A stretch of 53,489 bases of DNA from Sulfurimonas sp. RIFOXYB12_FULL_35_9 (GCA_001829715.1 MICC01000121.1:526-54014), one strand, 5' to 3'. Counted from the first letter of the stretch, positions 17,317-26,423 are shown. The notes: generated from the sequence alone by a model not told the origin. Numbers and translations: made by a program.

Positions 17317-18658
17317 TATCTATGTAGCCGTCCTCTTCCGTAATCATAGTTCCGTAAACTCTTATCTTATCTCTCTCTTGAAGCTTGAACTCTTTTGCGT
17401 AGCCCAAATAGTAATATATCAACTCATAAATATCATTATGGTTTTTTAACTTTTCAACGTGTGTTTCTAAGTTTGAGTGCAAAACTAACGGCACGGAGTA
17501 AATCTCTTTTTCAAATCTATTATGACCTGCTTTGCCGTTTTCTCCTATAAATTCTCCATGATCTGAGAGAAATATAAAAATAAAAGGTTTTTTGGATTGA
17601 TTGCTGACATGCTTAATCAGCTGTTTTAACACAGTGTTAGAGCAGTTCATGGATTTGTGATATCTAAGCTCAATCGAATCATCTCTGTCATAATTCTCAT
17701 AATATATATAGGGGCTGTGTTCGCCCTGCATCTGCAGTACAATAAGATTATTATCTTCTAAAGAGATATTTTGTAAATTATGAATCAAATCTTTATCGTC
17801 TCGTGAGCCTAATATCTTAAAATCATCTATATGCTCTCTATGCAGATAGGGTTCTATGTATTTCAGGCTTTTTTCGTTTTGTGCAGTTATGAAAGAGGTT
17901 TTATACCCATTTTTCTTTGCCAGCAGAAATAGATTGTGTTCTAGGTTTATTTTTTGCGGCGAGATGCCGCCATTTATAAGCATGGGCACTGCGACATCCG
18001 TATTTGTTGCTCCGCTTGCTATGGTTTTGTAGGTATAATTTTCAAATATCTCATATCTCTCTTTTAAATTTTCACGACTTCTCATGCTCTCGCCTATAAC
18101 CAAAATGATATTGTTATCGGTTTTATGTAAAGGCACTCTGTTTTTATCGTCACTCTTTTGTATATCGCCCTTCTCTTTTTTTAAAAAGATACTTTTTACA
18201 CTCTCTTTAATAAGTGAAAGTGAAGCGTCATACATCTTATCTTGAAATAAAAGAGAAAAGAGTAAAAATGCAGATAGTAAAAATGTCGGTATTTTACTTT
18301 TTTCATATCTTATATACATTATGATAAATGAGGTTGTTGAAACCATAAGCAGTGGATAGAAAGTTATATCGTAAAGTGCTGCGACACTCTCAAAAGTCTC
18401 TGTTATATGGGTAAAAAATAGATAAATATCAGTATATTGAATTTGATTTCCAAAGTAAGAGATAAAAATAAAATGAATTAGATAGAAGCTTTGGATAATA
18501 AGTATAAATATTTTAAACTGTTTTGATTTTGAGAATAGAGATACTGTTGAAAATAGCATCAAAAACTCTAAGAGCGAAAATTCAAACTCGGTTTTAAAAA
18601 CCGCTAAGTATAAATAGTTTTGAAGATATAGTAAAAATGAGATAAATAGTAGTTTGAT
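17306..18658 (-). CDS. Phosphoethanolamine transferase (EptA/sulfatase family) with apparent ATC start
   Basis: Adds phosphoethanolamine to lipid A or another envelope acceptor. N-terminal hydrophobic segments are followed by a periplasmic alkaline-phosphatase-fold domain with metal and active-site motifs VIGESMRS, the threonine-bearing SGATNTDVAVPML, QGEHSPYIYY and FLSDHGEF plus GHNRFEKE. The conventional start is a TTG/ATG pair near 18560, but the frame stays open and membrane-like upstream (KLLFISFLLYLQNYLYLAVF). No ATG, GTG or TTG lies there. A GGAG at 18666-18669 is 7 nt before an ATC at 18658, so I extend to that codon. This gives 450 residues, still somewhat short for EptA (about 500-550). 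A lost ATG is the alternative. Confidence 0.75.
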   Translation of the reverse strand: MKLLFISFLLYLQNYLYLAVFKTEFEFSLLEFLMLFSTVSLFSKSKQFKIFILIIQSFYLIHFIFISYFGNQIQYTDIYLFFTHITETFESVAALYDITFYPLLMVSTTSFIIMYIRYEKSKIPTFLLSAFLLFSLLFQDKMYDASLSLIKESVKSIFLKKEKGDIQKSDDKNRVPLHKTDNNIILVIGESMRSRENLKERYEIFENYTYKTIASGATNTDVAVPMLINGGISPQKINLEHNLFLLAKKNGYKTSFITAQNEKSLKYIEPYLHREHIDDFKILGSRDDKDLIHNLQNISLEDNNLIVLQMQGEHSPYIYYENYDRDDSIELRYHKSMNCSNTVLKQLIKHVSNQSKKPFIFIFLSDHGEFIGENGKAGHNRFEKEIYSVPLVLHSNLETHVEKLKNHNDIYELIYYYLGYAKEFKLQERDKIRVYGTMITEEDGYIDIDM

Positions 18659-18809
18659 TTGATTGCTCCGTTGTTAAAACTAAAAAAATATAGTAACTCA
18701 ATTTTCCAAATATCTCAATGCTGTATATGCGCTAAATGATTCATTACATCATTTTCTCAGCTATATCTTGATACCCTATCGCTTATAAAAGAGTCTAAAA
18801 GGTGTAACA

Positions 18810-19394
18810 TTGTCGGATAAACAAGATACAGAATTTGAAAATGCAGTAAAATATATGATGCTTCATGTTGGAGAGAATCCAAACAGAGAAGGGCTTTTAA
18901 AGACTCCGCAAAGGGTTAAAAAGGCTTATGAGTTTATCTTTGGCGGCTACAAAGAAGATCCGCATGAGATACTTAAATCTGCACTTTTTACAAGTTCAAA
19001 CGATGAGATGGTGCTTTTAAAAGACATAGAGTTTTACTCTACATGTGAGCATCATCTTTTGCCTATTATAGGTCGTGTTCATGTAGCGTATATACCCGAT
19101 GGAAAAGTGGTTGGACTGTCGAAAATTCCTCGTGTTGTAAATGTTTTTGCACGCCGTATGCAGATACAAGAGCAGTTGACGGAGCAGATAGCCGATGCGA
19201 TTATGGATACGATTCAGCCAAAAGGCGTTGCAGTCGTTATTCAAGCAAGGCACATGTGTATGGAGATGAGAGGCGTTGAGAAAATCAACTCAACCACGAC
19301 ATCTTCGGCACTTCGCGGTCTGTTTAAAAAAGATGAGAAAACAAGAAGCGAATTTTTCTCTTTAATAAACTCTCCTACCGGCTCACGTTATTAG
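18810..19394 (+). CDS. folE: GTP cyclohydrolase I
   Basis: First step from GTP to tetrahydrofolate or other pterins. The 194-residue protein has the FolE family signatures: zinc and active-site residues in [31 protein letters not shown], the [12 protein letters not shown] helix and [10 protein letters not shown]. The start is a TTG at 18810 with an AAGGTG ribosome binding site. A TATAAA-type -10 at about 18784 gives a likely promoter. It ends 27 bp before fliI. Confidence 0.97.
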   Translation: MSDKQDTEFENAVKYMMLHVGENPNREGLLKTPQRVKKAYEFIFGGYKEDPHEILKSALFTSSNDEMVLLKDIEFYSTCEHHLLPIIGRVHVAYIPDGKVVGLSKIPRVVNVFARRMQIQEQLTEQIADAIMDTIQPKGVAVVIQARHMCMEMRGVEKINSTTTSSALRGLFKKDEKTRSEFFSLINSPTGSRY

Positions 19395-19421
19395 ACTCGT
19401 TGCCTATCAAGGAGGTTTTTA

Positions 19422-20735
19422 GTGCCGCTCTCTTCACTTAAAGAAAAAATCTCAGATAAAAAATACTCAGTCGCATTCGGTGAGGTTGTTAAGATAAATG
19501 CAACCGTTATTACCGCTCGTGGACTAAAGGTGAGTATCAGCGATATAGTAAAAATAATCTCAAACGATACAAATCAAGAGACCATAGGAATGGTTACGGA
19601 GATAGACGGCAGCACCTTTTTTATCACTCCTTTTGGTTTTGTCGAGGGATTTTGCTCAGGTGACAGAGTGTTTTTGGATCAGACGGGTTTAAATATTCCG
19701 GTAAGCTCGGCACTGCTCGGACGTGTTGTAGACCCTTTTATGAGACCGATTGACGGTAAAGGAAACATAGACAGCCCACATCTTTCTCCAATTATAAAAG
19801 CGCCGATTCAAGCGATGAAACGTGGTATGATAGATGAGGTTTTCAGTGTCGGAGTAAAAAGCATCGACGGGCTTTTAACATGTGGAAAAGGTCAAAAACT
19901 CGGTATTTTTGCGGGAAGCGGGGTCGGAAAATCAACTCTCATGGGAATGATTGTACGAGGAGCGGATGCACCTATAAAAGTAGTTGCATTAATCGGTGAG
20001 CGTGGTAGAGAAGTTCCTGAGTTTATAGAGAAAAATCTAGGCGGAAATCTGGAAAATACCGTTATAATCGTTGCAACTTCCGATGATTCGCCGCTTATGA
20101 GAAAGTACGGTGCATTTGCCGCGATGAGTGTAGCGGAATTTTTTAAAGAGCAGGGCTTGGATGTTCTCTTTATTATGGACTCTGTAACAAGGTTTGCCAT
20201 GGCTCAAAGAGAGATAGGTTTGGCACTTGGCGAACCTCCGACATCAAAGGGTTATCCGCCATCTTCATTGACGCTTCTGCCTCAGCTTATGGAGCGAGCA
20301 GGAAAAGAGGAAGGCAAAGGCTCAATTACAGCCTTTTTTACGGTTCTTATCGAGGGTGATGACATGAGTGACCCAATCGCCGATCAATCCCGTTCTATTT
20401 TAGACGGACATATCGTACTCTCACGTGAGCTTACGGATTTTGGTATCTATCCGCCTGTTCATATACTAAACTCGGCTTCTAGGGTTATGAGTGACATCAT
20501 CTCTCCGGAGCATTTAAAAGCGGTTTTTAAATTTAGGAGACTCTATACTATTTTAAAAGAGAATGAGGTGCTTATCCGTATCGGAGCATATCAAAAAGGA
20601 AGTGATCCTGAACTTGACGAAGCGATAAACAAAAAAGCGGAGATGGAGAAATTTTTAACTCAAAAGTCAACTATGATAAATGAGTTTAGCGATACACTCG
20701 AAAGCCTTTTGAAGATTACCGGTGTTCCACAATAA
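19422..20735 (+). CDS. fliI: Flagellum-specific ATPase FliI
   Basis: ATPase of the flagellar type III export apparatus. The 437-residue protein is close to the F1-beta/FliI family length. It has the Walker A GIFAGSGVGKSTLMGM, the following ALIGERGREVPEF, Walker B DVLFIMDSVTRFAMAQREIGLALGEPP, and the FliI signature PPSSLTLLPQLMERAGK. The GTG start has a perfect AAGGAGGT ribosome binding site at 19409-19416. It stands apart from other flagellar genes, as is usual in Campylobacterota, and follows folE directly. Confidence 0.96.
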   Translation: MPLSSLKEKISDKKYSVAFGEVVKINATVITARGLKVSISDIVKIISNDTNQETIGMVTEIDGSTFFITPFGFVEGFCSGDRVFLDQTGLNIPVSSALLGRVVDPFMRPIDGKGNIDSPHLSPIIKAPIQAMKRGMIDEVFSVGVKSIDGLLTCGKGQKLGIFAGSGVGKSTLMGMIVRGADAPIKVVALIGERGREVPEFIEKNLGGNLENTVIIVATSDDSPLMRKYGAFAAMSVAEFFKEQGLDVLFIMDSVTRFAMAQREIGLALGEPPTSKGYPPSSLTLLPQLMERAGKEEGKGSITAFFTVLIEGDDMSDPIADQSRSILDGHIVLSRELTDFGIYPPVHILNSASRVMSDIISPEHLKAVFKFRRLYTILKENEVLIRIGAYQKGSDPELDEAINKKAEMEKFLTQKSTMINEFSDTLESLLKITGVPQ

Positions 20736-22818
20736 TCTCATCATTTGTCTGTGTAAGAGCTAGTTTATGTGATGAAATTTTTTCAAATTTTTTCATAATT
20801 TGTTTAATCTCTTTGTCAACGCCGAACTCATCAATGTAGACATATATGGTATTTTCAGCATTTTTAAAATCTTTTTTATCTGCTAATATGCCGATTCTCA
20901 CATGAAAGCCGACTCTTAGTAAATCTCTTATTTTATCGCTTCTCTCACGAAGATCTATAAATTCACCGACTGTTTTTTGTATATCTTCAATATTGCCGAT
21001 AAGTGCAAACTCTTCACATTTCAGCACAAGTTTAAACCAATGTTTTTCAAGAAACAGCCCAAGTTCCACGGACTTTAGATAGTTGTGCATATCTAAAATC
21101 TCGTAACAGCTTTTAAAATCACTCTCTTCATAAGCTTTTTGAAGCAATAAAACACATCGGCATTTTTTTTGCAGATCTTCTACTTTTTCAGAAATATGTT
21201 CAATATTTTCCAATGTAAGCAGAAGAGCCTCTGCTCTGCTTATCTCACCGATTTTTATATTTGCTTCTATCTCTTTTAAGCTTTCTTGGATTTGAGTGTT
21301 TAGGGCAACATAGTTTGGGATCTGCTTTAGTAGCTCATTTTTATCCACTAGCTGATAAACGGTTTGAAAATCTCTTCTTTGGATTGCTTTTAAGAGATTA
21401 ACAAACTCCCTATTTTGTGTAAGAAGAAGTTTTATAAGCGGCTTTTTTGAGACTACCGTGCTATATTCACTCAGCAAATCTTTTGCTCTGGAGAGATTGT
21501 TTTGCATCACATGTCTTTGTGCATTTAAGAACACAAGTTTGAAAATGTCTTCCATTTTTTTATATTCGGGAGTTTTTTTAAGCGGCTCAAATTTAAAGCT
21601 TATGACATAGGCTAGAGCATACTTTTTTTCTAAAAAAAGCTCTTGAAATCGGGGATAGTATTTAAACGCATGATAGAGATCTCTGATTATTGCCTGCTTG
21701 CATTTTATATCTTTGTAGGCATCTAGAATTTGTATAGCTAAGATATTTTTTTGATCGATAAGTGCTTTTAGCGCATCTTCATAGCTATTTTGAAACATCT
21801 CCTCTAATTTTTTGTGTTCTTGCGAGCCTTGCAGCATAGGCTCTTTTTCTATAAGCTCAAAAGCTTTCTCGAAAGAGTTATGAAGTATAAGTGATTTTAA
21901 TGTCGCAATTCCGGGAAGTTCTACATGTAAAATTTTGTTATTGCGAAGTGCCACAAGGAGAGAGTTATTATTTAGCAAAGCAATCTTATTTATCTCTGCA
22001 TGAAACTTTATGTACTTACTATGGGCAATTTTAAAGTTTTTTATATCAATAATTGTGGTTACATTTGAGTTGCCGCTTATCATAATGTAGTTTGGATTCG
22101 GCATTGTAATAATCTGTTTTATGTCAAGTATCGGTGTTGCTATGCTTCTAAAACTATTTTCTCTATTAAGTGAAAAAATATCAACTTTTCCATTATCATT
22201 AGCGGATAAAAGAGTGTTCTCATCTAAAAAACACAGAGCAGTGATACGAGCCTTATTGGAACTGATTAGATTTTTGTTTGTTTTTGTCAGGAGATCCGTG
22301 ACAAATATCGTACCGTCATAACTGCTGCATGCAAATTTTTTCTCATAAAAAGCAAAAGCAGTTACAAAATTCTCTATCTCATTATTTTTAGAATCAAATC
22401 TGTCACATGTAAAAGTGTAGAGTTTAAAGAGGTGGGATGAAGAGTTTATTTTATATTGAAGTACTTTACCGTGCTTTGTTCCTGCAATTATGTAGTTTGA
22501 AGAGAGATCAAAACTTATAATCTCTATCTCTTCATCATGCATCTCAATAGTATAAATAAGTTCATTAGATTCCATATCTGACACGCACAAGACTTGATTG
22601 TTTACAAATGCAAAAAGCTTTAAATCTGGGCTAAATGAACATATGTTCATTGATAGGTAAAGGCAATGGTTTGCTATAGTTTTTTTAATTTTGCAACTAT
22701 TGAAATCAAATATTTCCACTCCATGAAATTCGGTGCAATAAGCTACAAGCGAATCGCTTAAAACCTTAAGTTCAATGATATTGGATTTTGCATTTTGGCA
22801 CTCATATATTTTAAACAT
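20716..22818 (-). CDS. Large protein with WD40-like beta-propeller and helical-repeat C-terminus
   Basis: A 700-residue protein without signal peptide or membrane segments. The first 310 or so residues show repeated short beta blades with WD40-like wording (LYLSMNICSFSPDLKLFAFVNNQVLCVSD; ACSSYDGTIFVTDLLT; ANDNGKVDIFSLN). From about residue 330 to the end it is helical, with repeat-like units (EDALKALIDQKNILAIQILDAYKD; LLKAIQRRDFQTVYQLVDKNE; AYEESDFKSCYEILDMHNYLK). This propeller-plus-solenoid order is rare in bacteria. It converges on fliI with a 20-bp overlap. Function unknown; a scaffolding or adaptor role is inference from architecture. Confidence 0.75.
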   Translation of the reverse strand: MFKIYECQNAKSNIIELKVLSDSLVAYCTEFHGVEIFDFNSCKIKKTIANHCLYLSMNICSFSPDLKLFAFVNNQVLCVSDMESNELIYTIEMHDEEIEIISFDLSSNYIIAGTKHGKVLQYKINSSSHLFKLYTFTCDRFDSKNNEIENFVTAFAFYEKKFACSSYDGTIFVTDLLTKTNKNLISSNKARITALCFLDENTLLSANDNGKVDIFSLNRENSFRSIATPILDIKQIITMPNPNYIMISGNSNVTTIIDIKNFKIAHSKYIKFHAEINKIALLNNNSLLVALRNNKILHVELPGIATLKSLILHNSFEKAFELIEKEPMLQGSQEHKKLEEMFQNSYEDALKALIDQKNILAIQILDAYKDIKCKQAIIRDLYHAFKYYPRFQELFLEKKYALAYVISFKFEPLKKTPEYKKMEDIFKLVFLNAQRHVMQNNLSRAKDLLSEYSTVVSKKPLIKLLLTQNREFVNLLKAIQRRDFQTVYQLVDKNELLKQIPNYVALNTQIQESLKEIEANIKIGEISRAEALLLTLENIEHISEKVEDLQKKCRCVLLLQKAYEESDFKSCYEILDMHNYLKSVELGLFLEKHWFKLVLKCEEFALIGNIEDIQKTVGEFIDLRERSDKIRDLLRVGFHVRIGILADKKDFKNAENTIYVYIDEFGVDKEIKQIMKKFEKISSHKLALTQTNDEIIVEHR

Positions 22819-22871
22819 GCGGCATTATAAATAAAAAGAGAGGTATTTGAACTGAAAGTTGTAAAGTAGAT

Positions 22872-22896
22872 TTTGAGCCATAAGAAATGGCTCAAA
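22872..22896. terminator. Terminator after the metallo-beta-lactamase-fold gene
   Basis: Perfect 10-bp arms TTTGAGCCAT (22872-22881) and ATGGCTCAAA (22887-22896) with a 5-nt loop, directly after the minus-strand gene that stops at 22901. Confidence 0.7.
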
Positions 22897-22900
22897 TATT

Positions 22901-23875
22901 TTATAAATCTAGTGCTTCTACTTCTTCATAAGCTTTCATAAGGTGTTTGCCCATTTGACCCTCATAAGCATCCCAAGAGTGATAATTTTTTAACTGCTTA
23001 TCAACCTCAGGTTTTATCTCGTAACTTTCAATCCCGTCTTTATATGCTTTTTGTGCTCCTGCTACAATAATTTTCATGTAGTTTAGAAAAGGATCTATTG
23101 TCTTTTCAGTACTGCCGCTTGATGGACCGTGACCCGGAACATAAAGTTTATATTTTTTAAATCCGTCTTCTTGCTTTTTTATCTTCTCTAAAAGAGTAAT
23201 ATTTTCATGTATGCTAGATGACTCATCAAATGCGCCAAAACGGTTTATGATAAGATTATCACCAATAAATAGAGTATTTGAGTTTGTATGCTCTATGAGC
23301 ATATCAGTATCAGTATGCCCGCGTGCATAGTGACGCATGATAAAAGTTTGTCCATCTACGACTACGGTTTGTTTGCTTTCTATCCCTTTTGTAGGAAAAG
23401 CAAAAGGTTTCGTACCATTTAAATTTCCAGTCATTCTATCAAGTATGCCATACCAAGTTTCGGCAGAGTTGTCTTTAACCTGCTCTATCATGTAGTTGAG
23501 CGCATAAATAGGCACATTTGGATACTTCTCTTGAAAGCTTTTATTTGCAAACCAATGATCTCCATGTTTGTGCGTATTGAAAATCGCAATAACAGGTTTT
23601 TTACTTACTTTTTCAACTTCTGCAAGTATCTTTTTACCAACATTATAGTTTCCGCCCGGATCAATTATGATAAGACCATTTTTACTCTCTATTATTGCCG
23701 GGTTGTTCATAAAACCTTCGTTTTCTTTGCTTGGTTCCTTTTCAGGTCCGTGCATTATATAAACATTGTCGTTTGCTTTTTCAAATTTAAAATCACCAAG
23801 CTTTCCTAATGTAAGTGCACTAAGCGATAATGAAAATATCATAGCAGCTGAAGTCAAAAGCACAGCTTTTTTCAT
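22901..23875 (-). CDS. Periplasmic metallo-beta-lactamase-fold hydrolase (SoxH-like)
   Basis: A 324-residue secreted zinc hydrolase. It has a signal peptide (MKKAVLLTSAAMIFSLSLSA) and the metallo-beta-lactamase metal ligands: THKHGDHW, GHTDTD, FIGDNL and VPGHGPS. Proteins of this type occur beside sulfur-oxidation genes (SoxH) and in quinoprotein relay systems; the substrate is not known. It lies in the same minus-strand group as the small secreted protein and sulfide:quinone oxidoreductase, which supports a sulfur-related role but does not prove it. A TATAAT-type -10 is present upstream, so it probably has its own promoter. Confidence 0.8.
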   Translation of the reverse strand: MKKAVLLTSAAMIFSLSLSALTLGKLGDFKFEKANDNVYIMHGPEKEPSKENEGFMNNPAIIESKNGLIIIDPGGNYNVGKKILAEVEKVSKKPVIAIFNTHKHGDHWFANKSFQEKYPNVPIYALNYMIEQVKDNSAETWYGILDRMTGNLNGTKPFAFPTKGIESKQTVVVDGQTFIMRHYARGHTDTDMLIEHTNSNTLFIGDNLIINRFGAFDESSSIHENITLLEKIKKQEDGFKKYKLYVPGHGPSSGSTEKTIDPFLNYMKIIVAGAQKAYKDGIESYEIKPEVDKQLKNYHSWDAYEGQMGKHLMKAYEEVEALDL

Positions 23876-24005
23876 TTTGTCTCCTGTTATTATTTGATTT
23901 ATAGCGGTGGTTATTATACTTGATATAGGGTTAATTTTACAAGTGTGCAGTATAAGAAAAAATTAAAAATGAGAGTGAAAATATAAAATAAAAAGCAGTG
24001 AAGAG

Positions 24006-24037
24006 TTTTACTCCAAGCAAAATTGCAAGGAGTAAAA
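24006..24037. terminator. Terminator after the small three-cysteine secreted protein
   Basis: Arms TTTTACTCC (24006-24014) and GGAGTAAAA (24029-24037), with a further inner GCAA/TTGC pairing. On the minus strand it is followed by a T-rich run. Confidence 0.7.
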
Positions 24038-24048
24038 TTAAAAGCTAA

Positions 24049-24372
24049 TTAGCAAGAAGGAACATTCCCGCTGTCACTTCCAAATTTGTGGAAGAAGTCA
24101 TATAAATGAGGAAGAATTTTATCATTTAAATCTGCATCATCTGCTTTTGGACAAATAGTTTTAATCTCTTTTGCAAGATTGCCACCTTTGTTAATCTCTT
24201 CCCACTGAGCCTGAGTATGTTTACCAGCCATTGCCGCACCTGATATTCCACAAGCATCTTTTAACTTTTTAGCATAAAGTTTCAGACCTTTATCAGCATC
24301 TGCACTTGCAGTTACTGAACCAACACTTAATATTAATGCTGCACTTAATGCAACTTTTACGATTTTATTCAT
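24049..24372 (-). CDS. Small periplasmic protein, cytochrome c-like but lacking a haem motif
   Basis: A 107-residue secreted protein with a clear signal peptide (MNKIVKVALSAALILSVGSV). The mature part begins ADKGLKLYAKKLKDACG, which recalls a class I cytochrome c N-terminus, and has the patch AGKHTQAQWEEI. It has three cysteines (C41, C74 and the C-terminal C107) but no CxxCH, so it cannot bind haem c in the usual way. A disulfide or metal/sulfur-binding role is possible. It sits between the SoxH-like hydrolase and the sulfide:quinone oxidoreductase and has an AAGGAG ribosome binding site. Function unknown. Confidence 0.75.
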   Translation of the reverse strand: MNKIVKVALSAALILSVGSVTASADADKGLKLYAKKLKDACGISGAAMAGKHTQAQWEEINKGGNLAKEIKTICPKADDADLNDKILPHLYDFFHKFGSDSGNVPSC

Positions 24373-24412
24373 AGTATCTCCTTTTGAATTGCGTTATTCT
24401 AGCTCATAAAAA

Positions 24413-24450
24413 ATAAAATTAATATATATTATAAAATTAATATATATTAT
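24413..24450. repeat. Tandem AT repeat
   Basis: Two adjacent copies of ATAAAATTAATATATATT start at 24413 and 24431. They lie upstream of the minus-strand small secreted protein gene, in its promoter region. Confidence 0.65.
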
Positions 24451-24553
24451 TTATTACAAGATGTAACAATTAGTACAATCTGTATAAAAAATATAATAAA
24501 ATTGAGACTTGTAGATTTTAAGTTTATTGCGGAATTTTTGAAGAAATTGGTAA

Positions 24554-24620
24554 ACTAGATCCTGAACAAAGTTCAGGATGACTTATTTTTATCATTCCAA
24601 GGTTAACCTCAGAATCTAGT
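24554..24620. repeat. REP/MITE-like palindromic element
   Basis: A 67-bp unit with outer arms ACTAGATCCTGA and TCAGAATCTAGT (11 of 12 complementary). An inner perfect hairpin ATCCTGAAC-AAA-GTTCAGGAT lies at 24559-24579. It sits 8 bp from the stop of the sulfide:quinone oxidoreductase gene. The form resembles small dispersed palindromic repeats; no second copy exists in this window. It may also act as a terminator. Confidence 0.5.
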
Positions 24621-24627
24621 CTATAAA

Positions 24628-26103
24628 TTATGCTTTACCAGCAAGCATACCGTACATAGTCATTGGTTTAAGAGCATAAACTTTTAGCAACCACCAAATC
24701 CATCTCTCTTGTGTTGGGTCAAGTGGGAATGAAGGAGTTGGTTTTTTGCTCCAGTCAAACTCAGCAAGCATAACAGTTCCAAGACCTGTGATAAGTGGAC
24801 AAACAGTATATCCGCCAAATTTAGACGGTAGAGTAGTTTTGCCTTCCATGGAAGCTACCAAGTTTTCAACTAACACTCTGTACTCTTTACGAGCAGAACC
24901 GCCTGTTTTACCCATTGGAAGTGCTGCAACGTCTCCTAGAGACCATACATTTTTGTATTTAACGTGTTGAAGAGTCTCTTTTTCAACAGGTACCCATCCT
25001 TGTCCTGAACCGATTGCAGATTTTGCAACTTCATCCGGAGCTTTCATTGGAGGTGTTACATGGATAAAATCGTATTTGTATGGTTTGTACTCATGTTTTG
25101 TAACCATTACATACTCATCTAACGCTTCGTCAAATTCACCTTTTTCTTTCCAGAATTTATCGAAAGTTGCAACTTTAGCAGCAGTATCAATTTCAACTAG
25201 GTTATGAGCAAAGTTCCACTTAAAGCCTCTCTTCTCAAATTGTTTAACGATTGCAGCGTTATATTCAGGAATACCGAATAATGCTCCGCCGTTTGTGTTG
25301 AAAGTCAATTCAACTTTATCAGCAACACCAGCTTTTGCTAAGTGAGCGTGCGTAAGATACATAATTTTCATTGGAGCACCACCACACTTGATAGCAGTTG
25401 CAGGCATACTGTATAGAGCTTGAAGTTTTTCTGGACCTTTATGTGCTTTCGCTTGAGCGACTAACTCTTGTATACCTTTCCAAGTATCTACTGCACCATC
25501 ACGGAAGTAGATTGAGTGAGTACCATTTTTACCGATTTTTTGTCTTACAACAGCGTTATCAGCACCTGAAGAAGTGATAACACCCTCTAAGCCTTTGATT
25601 CCCCCGTAGTTCAGCATAAGACCAGTAGCAACGATTAACTGATCATAAGAAACTTCCTCTTTTCCATCAACAGTTACTTTATTGTTATCCGGATCAAAAG
25701 CGGTTACGCTTCCTTTGATAAGTTTTACGCCGCTTGGAACGAAATCATCTCTTTTATACATAATATCTTCTTTATCCCAAACACCTGCAGCCACAAGAGT
25801 TTGTCCCGGTTGATAAGATACTGAATATTGGTCAGGTTCAATTACAGTGATATCTGCATTTGATATAGTATTATTGATAAGCGCAGCTGTACTCATACCA
25901 GCTAAACCACCACCAACGATTACTATTTTACCTTTAACATTGCTTGATGCACTAACAGCAGTTGTTCCGACAGTTGCACTTGCAAGTACAGATGCCGCTA
26001 ATGGAGACATTGTTAAATATTTTAGAGCCTCACGACGAGACATAATCTCCGGATGCTTGTCAACTTCATTTAAAATCTCTTCTAAGATTTTGTTCTTTTT
26101 CAT
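24628..26103 (-). CDS. Sulfide:quinone oxidoreductase / flavocytochrome c sulfide dehydrogenase-family flavoprotein
   Basis: Oxidises sulfide and passes electrons to quinone or a cytochrome. The 491-residue protein has a Tat-type leader (SRREALKYL with RR at 23-24, then a hydrophobic stretch to about 53). FAD-binding GGGLAG is at 64-69, and VATG and WSLGDVAALPMGKT follow. C240 and C435 are the only cysteines in the protein, matching the redox pair of this family. The C-terminus (ERWIWWLLKVYALKPMTMYG) is amphipathic, as in membrane-bound sulfide:quinone oxidoreductases. It follows a promoter/operator that is also found before the upstream porin gene. No adjacent haem subunit is present, which favours a quinone reductase. 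Confidence 0.85.
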   Translation of the reverse strand: MKKNKILEEILNEVDKHPEIMSRREALKYLTMSPLAASVLASATVGTTAVSASSNVKGKIVIVGGGLAGMSTAALINNTISNADITVIEPDQYSVSYQPGQTLVAAGVWDKEDIMYKRDDFVPSGVKLIKGSVTAFDPDNNKVTVDGKEEVSYDQLIVATGLMLNYGGIKGLEGVITSSGADNAVVRQKIGKNGTHSIYFRDGAVDTWKGIQELVAQAKAHKGPEKLQALYSMPATAIKCGGAPMKIMYLTHAHLAKAGVADKVELTFNTNGGALFGIPEYNAAIVKQFEKRGFKWNFAHNLVEIDTAAKVATFDKFWKEKGEFDEALDEYVMVTKHEYKPYKYDFIHVTPPMKAPDEVAKSAIGSGQGWVPVEKETLQHVKYKNVWSLGDVAALPMGKTGGSARKEYRVLVENLVASMEGKTTLPSKFGGYTVCPLITGLGTVMLAEFDWSKKPTPSFPLDPTQERWIWWLLKVYALKPMTMYGMLAGKA

Positions 26104-26120
26104 CTATTTTCCTTTTTTTG

Positions 26121-26142
26121 TGATAAAGTTATCAATTCTACA
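26121..26142 (-). promoter_or_regulatory. Promoter with TGATAA-N2-TTATCA operator before the sulfide:quinone oxidoreductase gene
   Basis: On the minus strand an extended -10, TGTAGAAT (26135-26142), is followed at once by the palindrome TGATAACTTTATCA (26121-26134), which would cover the transcription start. Further upstream GCTTAAG-like and ATTTAAAACT (26160-26169) elements are shared with the porin promoter. Position suggests a repressor site; the regulator is unknown. Confidence 0.6.
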
Positions 26143-26396
26143 GCCTTGAGGCTTAAGAGAGTTTTAAATATCACTGTTTTAGTAACTTTAATCTCTAATT
26201 TTCTGTTTATGTATCAATTTTTTAAGCTAGAAATTTATTGAATAATTATATGTTTTATTTATGATAAGTTAAAGTGATGATTAAAAATTTGTTATTTTTA
26301 TAGTTTTTGTTGCTGATTGTTAACTTTTTATAGCCGGAAGTTCTGAACTATTTTTAAGAGATTTAATTTGGAAATTTTATAAAAAAAGAGTTTATT

Positions 26397-26418
26397 AAAG
26401 AGCTAAAAAAAGCTCTTT
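26397..26418 (-). terminator. Porin gene terminator
   Basis: Arms AAAGAGCT (26397-26404) and AGCTCTTT (26411-26418), located 6 bp after the minus-strand porin stop. On the minus strand a T-run follows within 15 nt. Confidence 0.7.
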
Positions 26419-26423
26419 AATTT

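Larger units (their letters stand above)
26104..26423. other. 320-bp gap between porin and sulfide:quinone oxidoreductase genes
   Basis: Contains the promoter/operator of the oxidoreductase gene at the left end and the porin terminator hairpin at the right end. The middle (about 26180-26390) is AT-rich and I see no ORF, RNA or repeat in it. Confidence 0.6.

Noticed and set aside
24413..24450. Tandem AT repeat as a possible CRISPR or integration site
   Set aside because: Only two abutting copies, no spacers and no mobile genes nearby; a simple AT-rich duplication.
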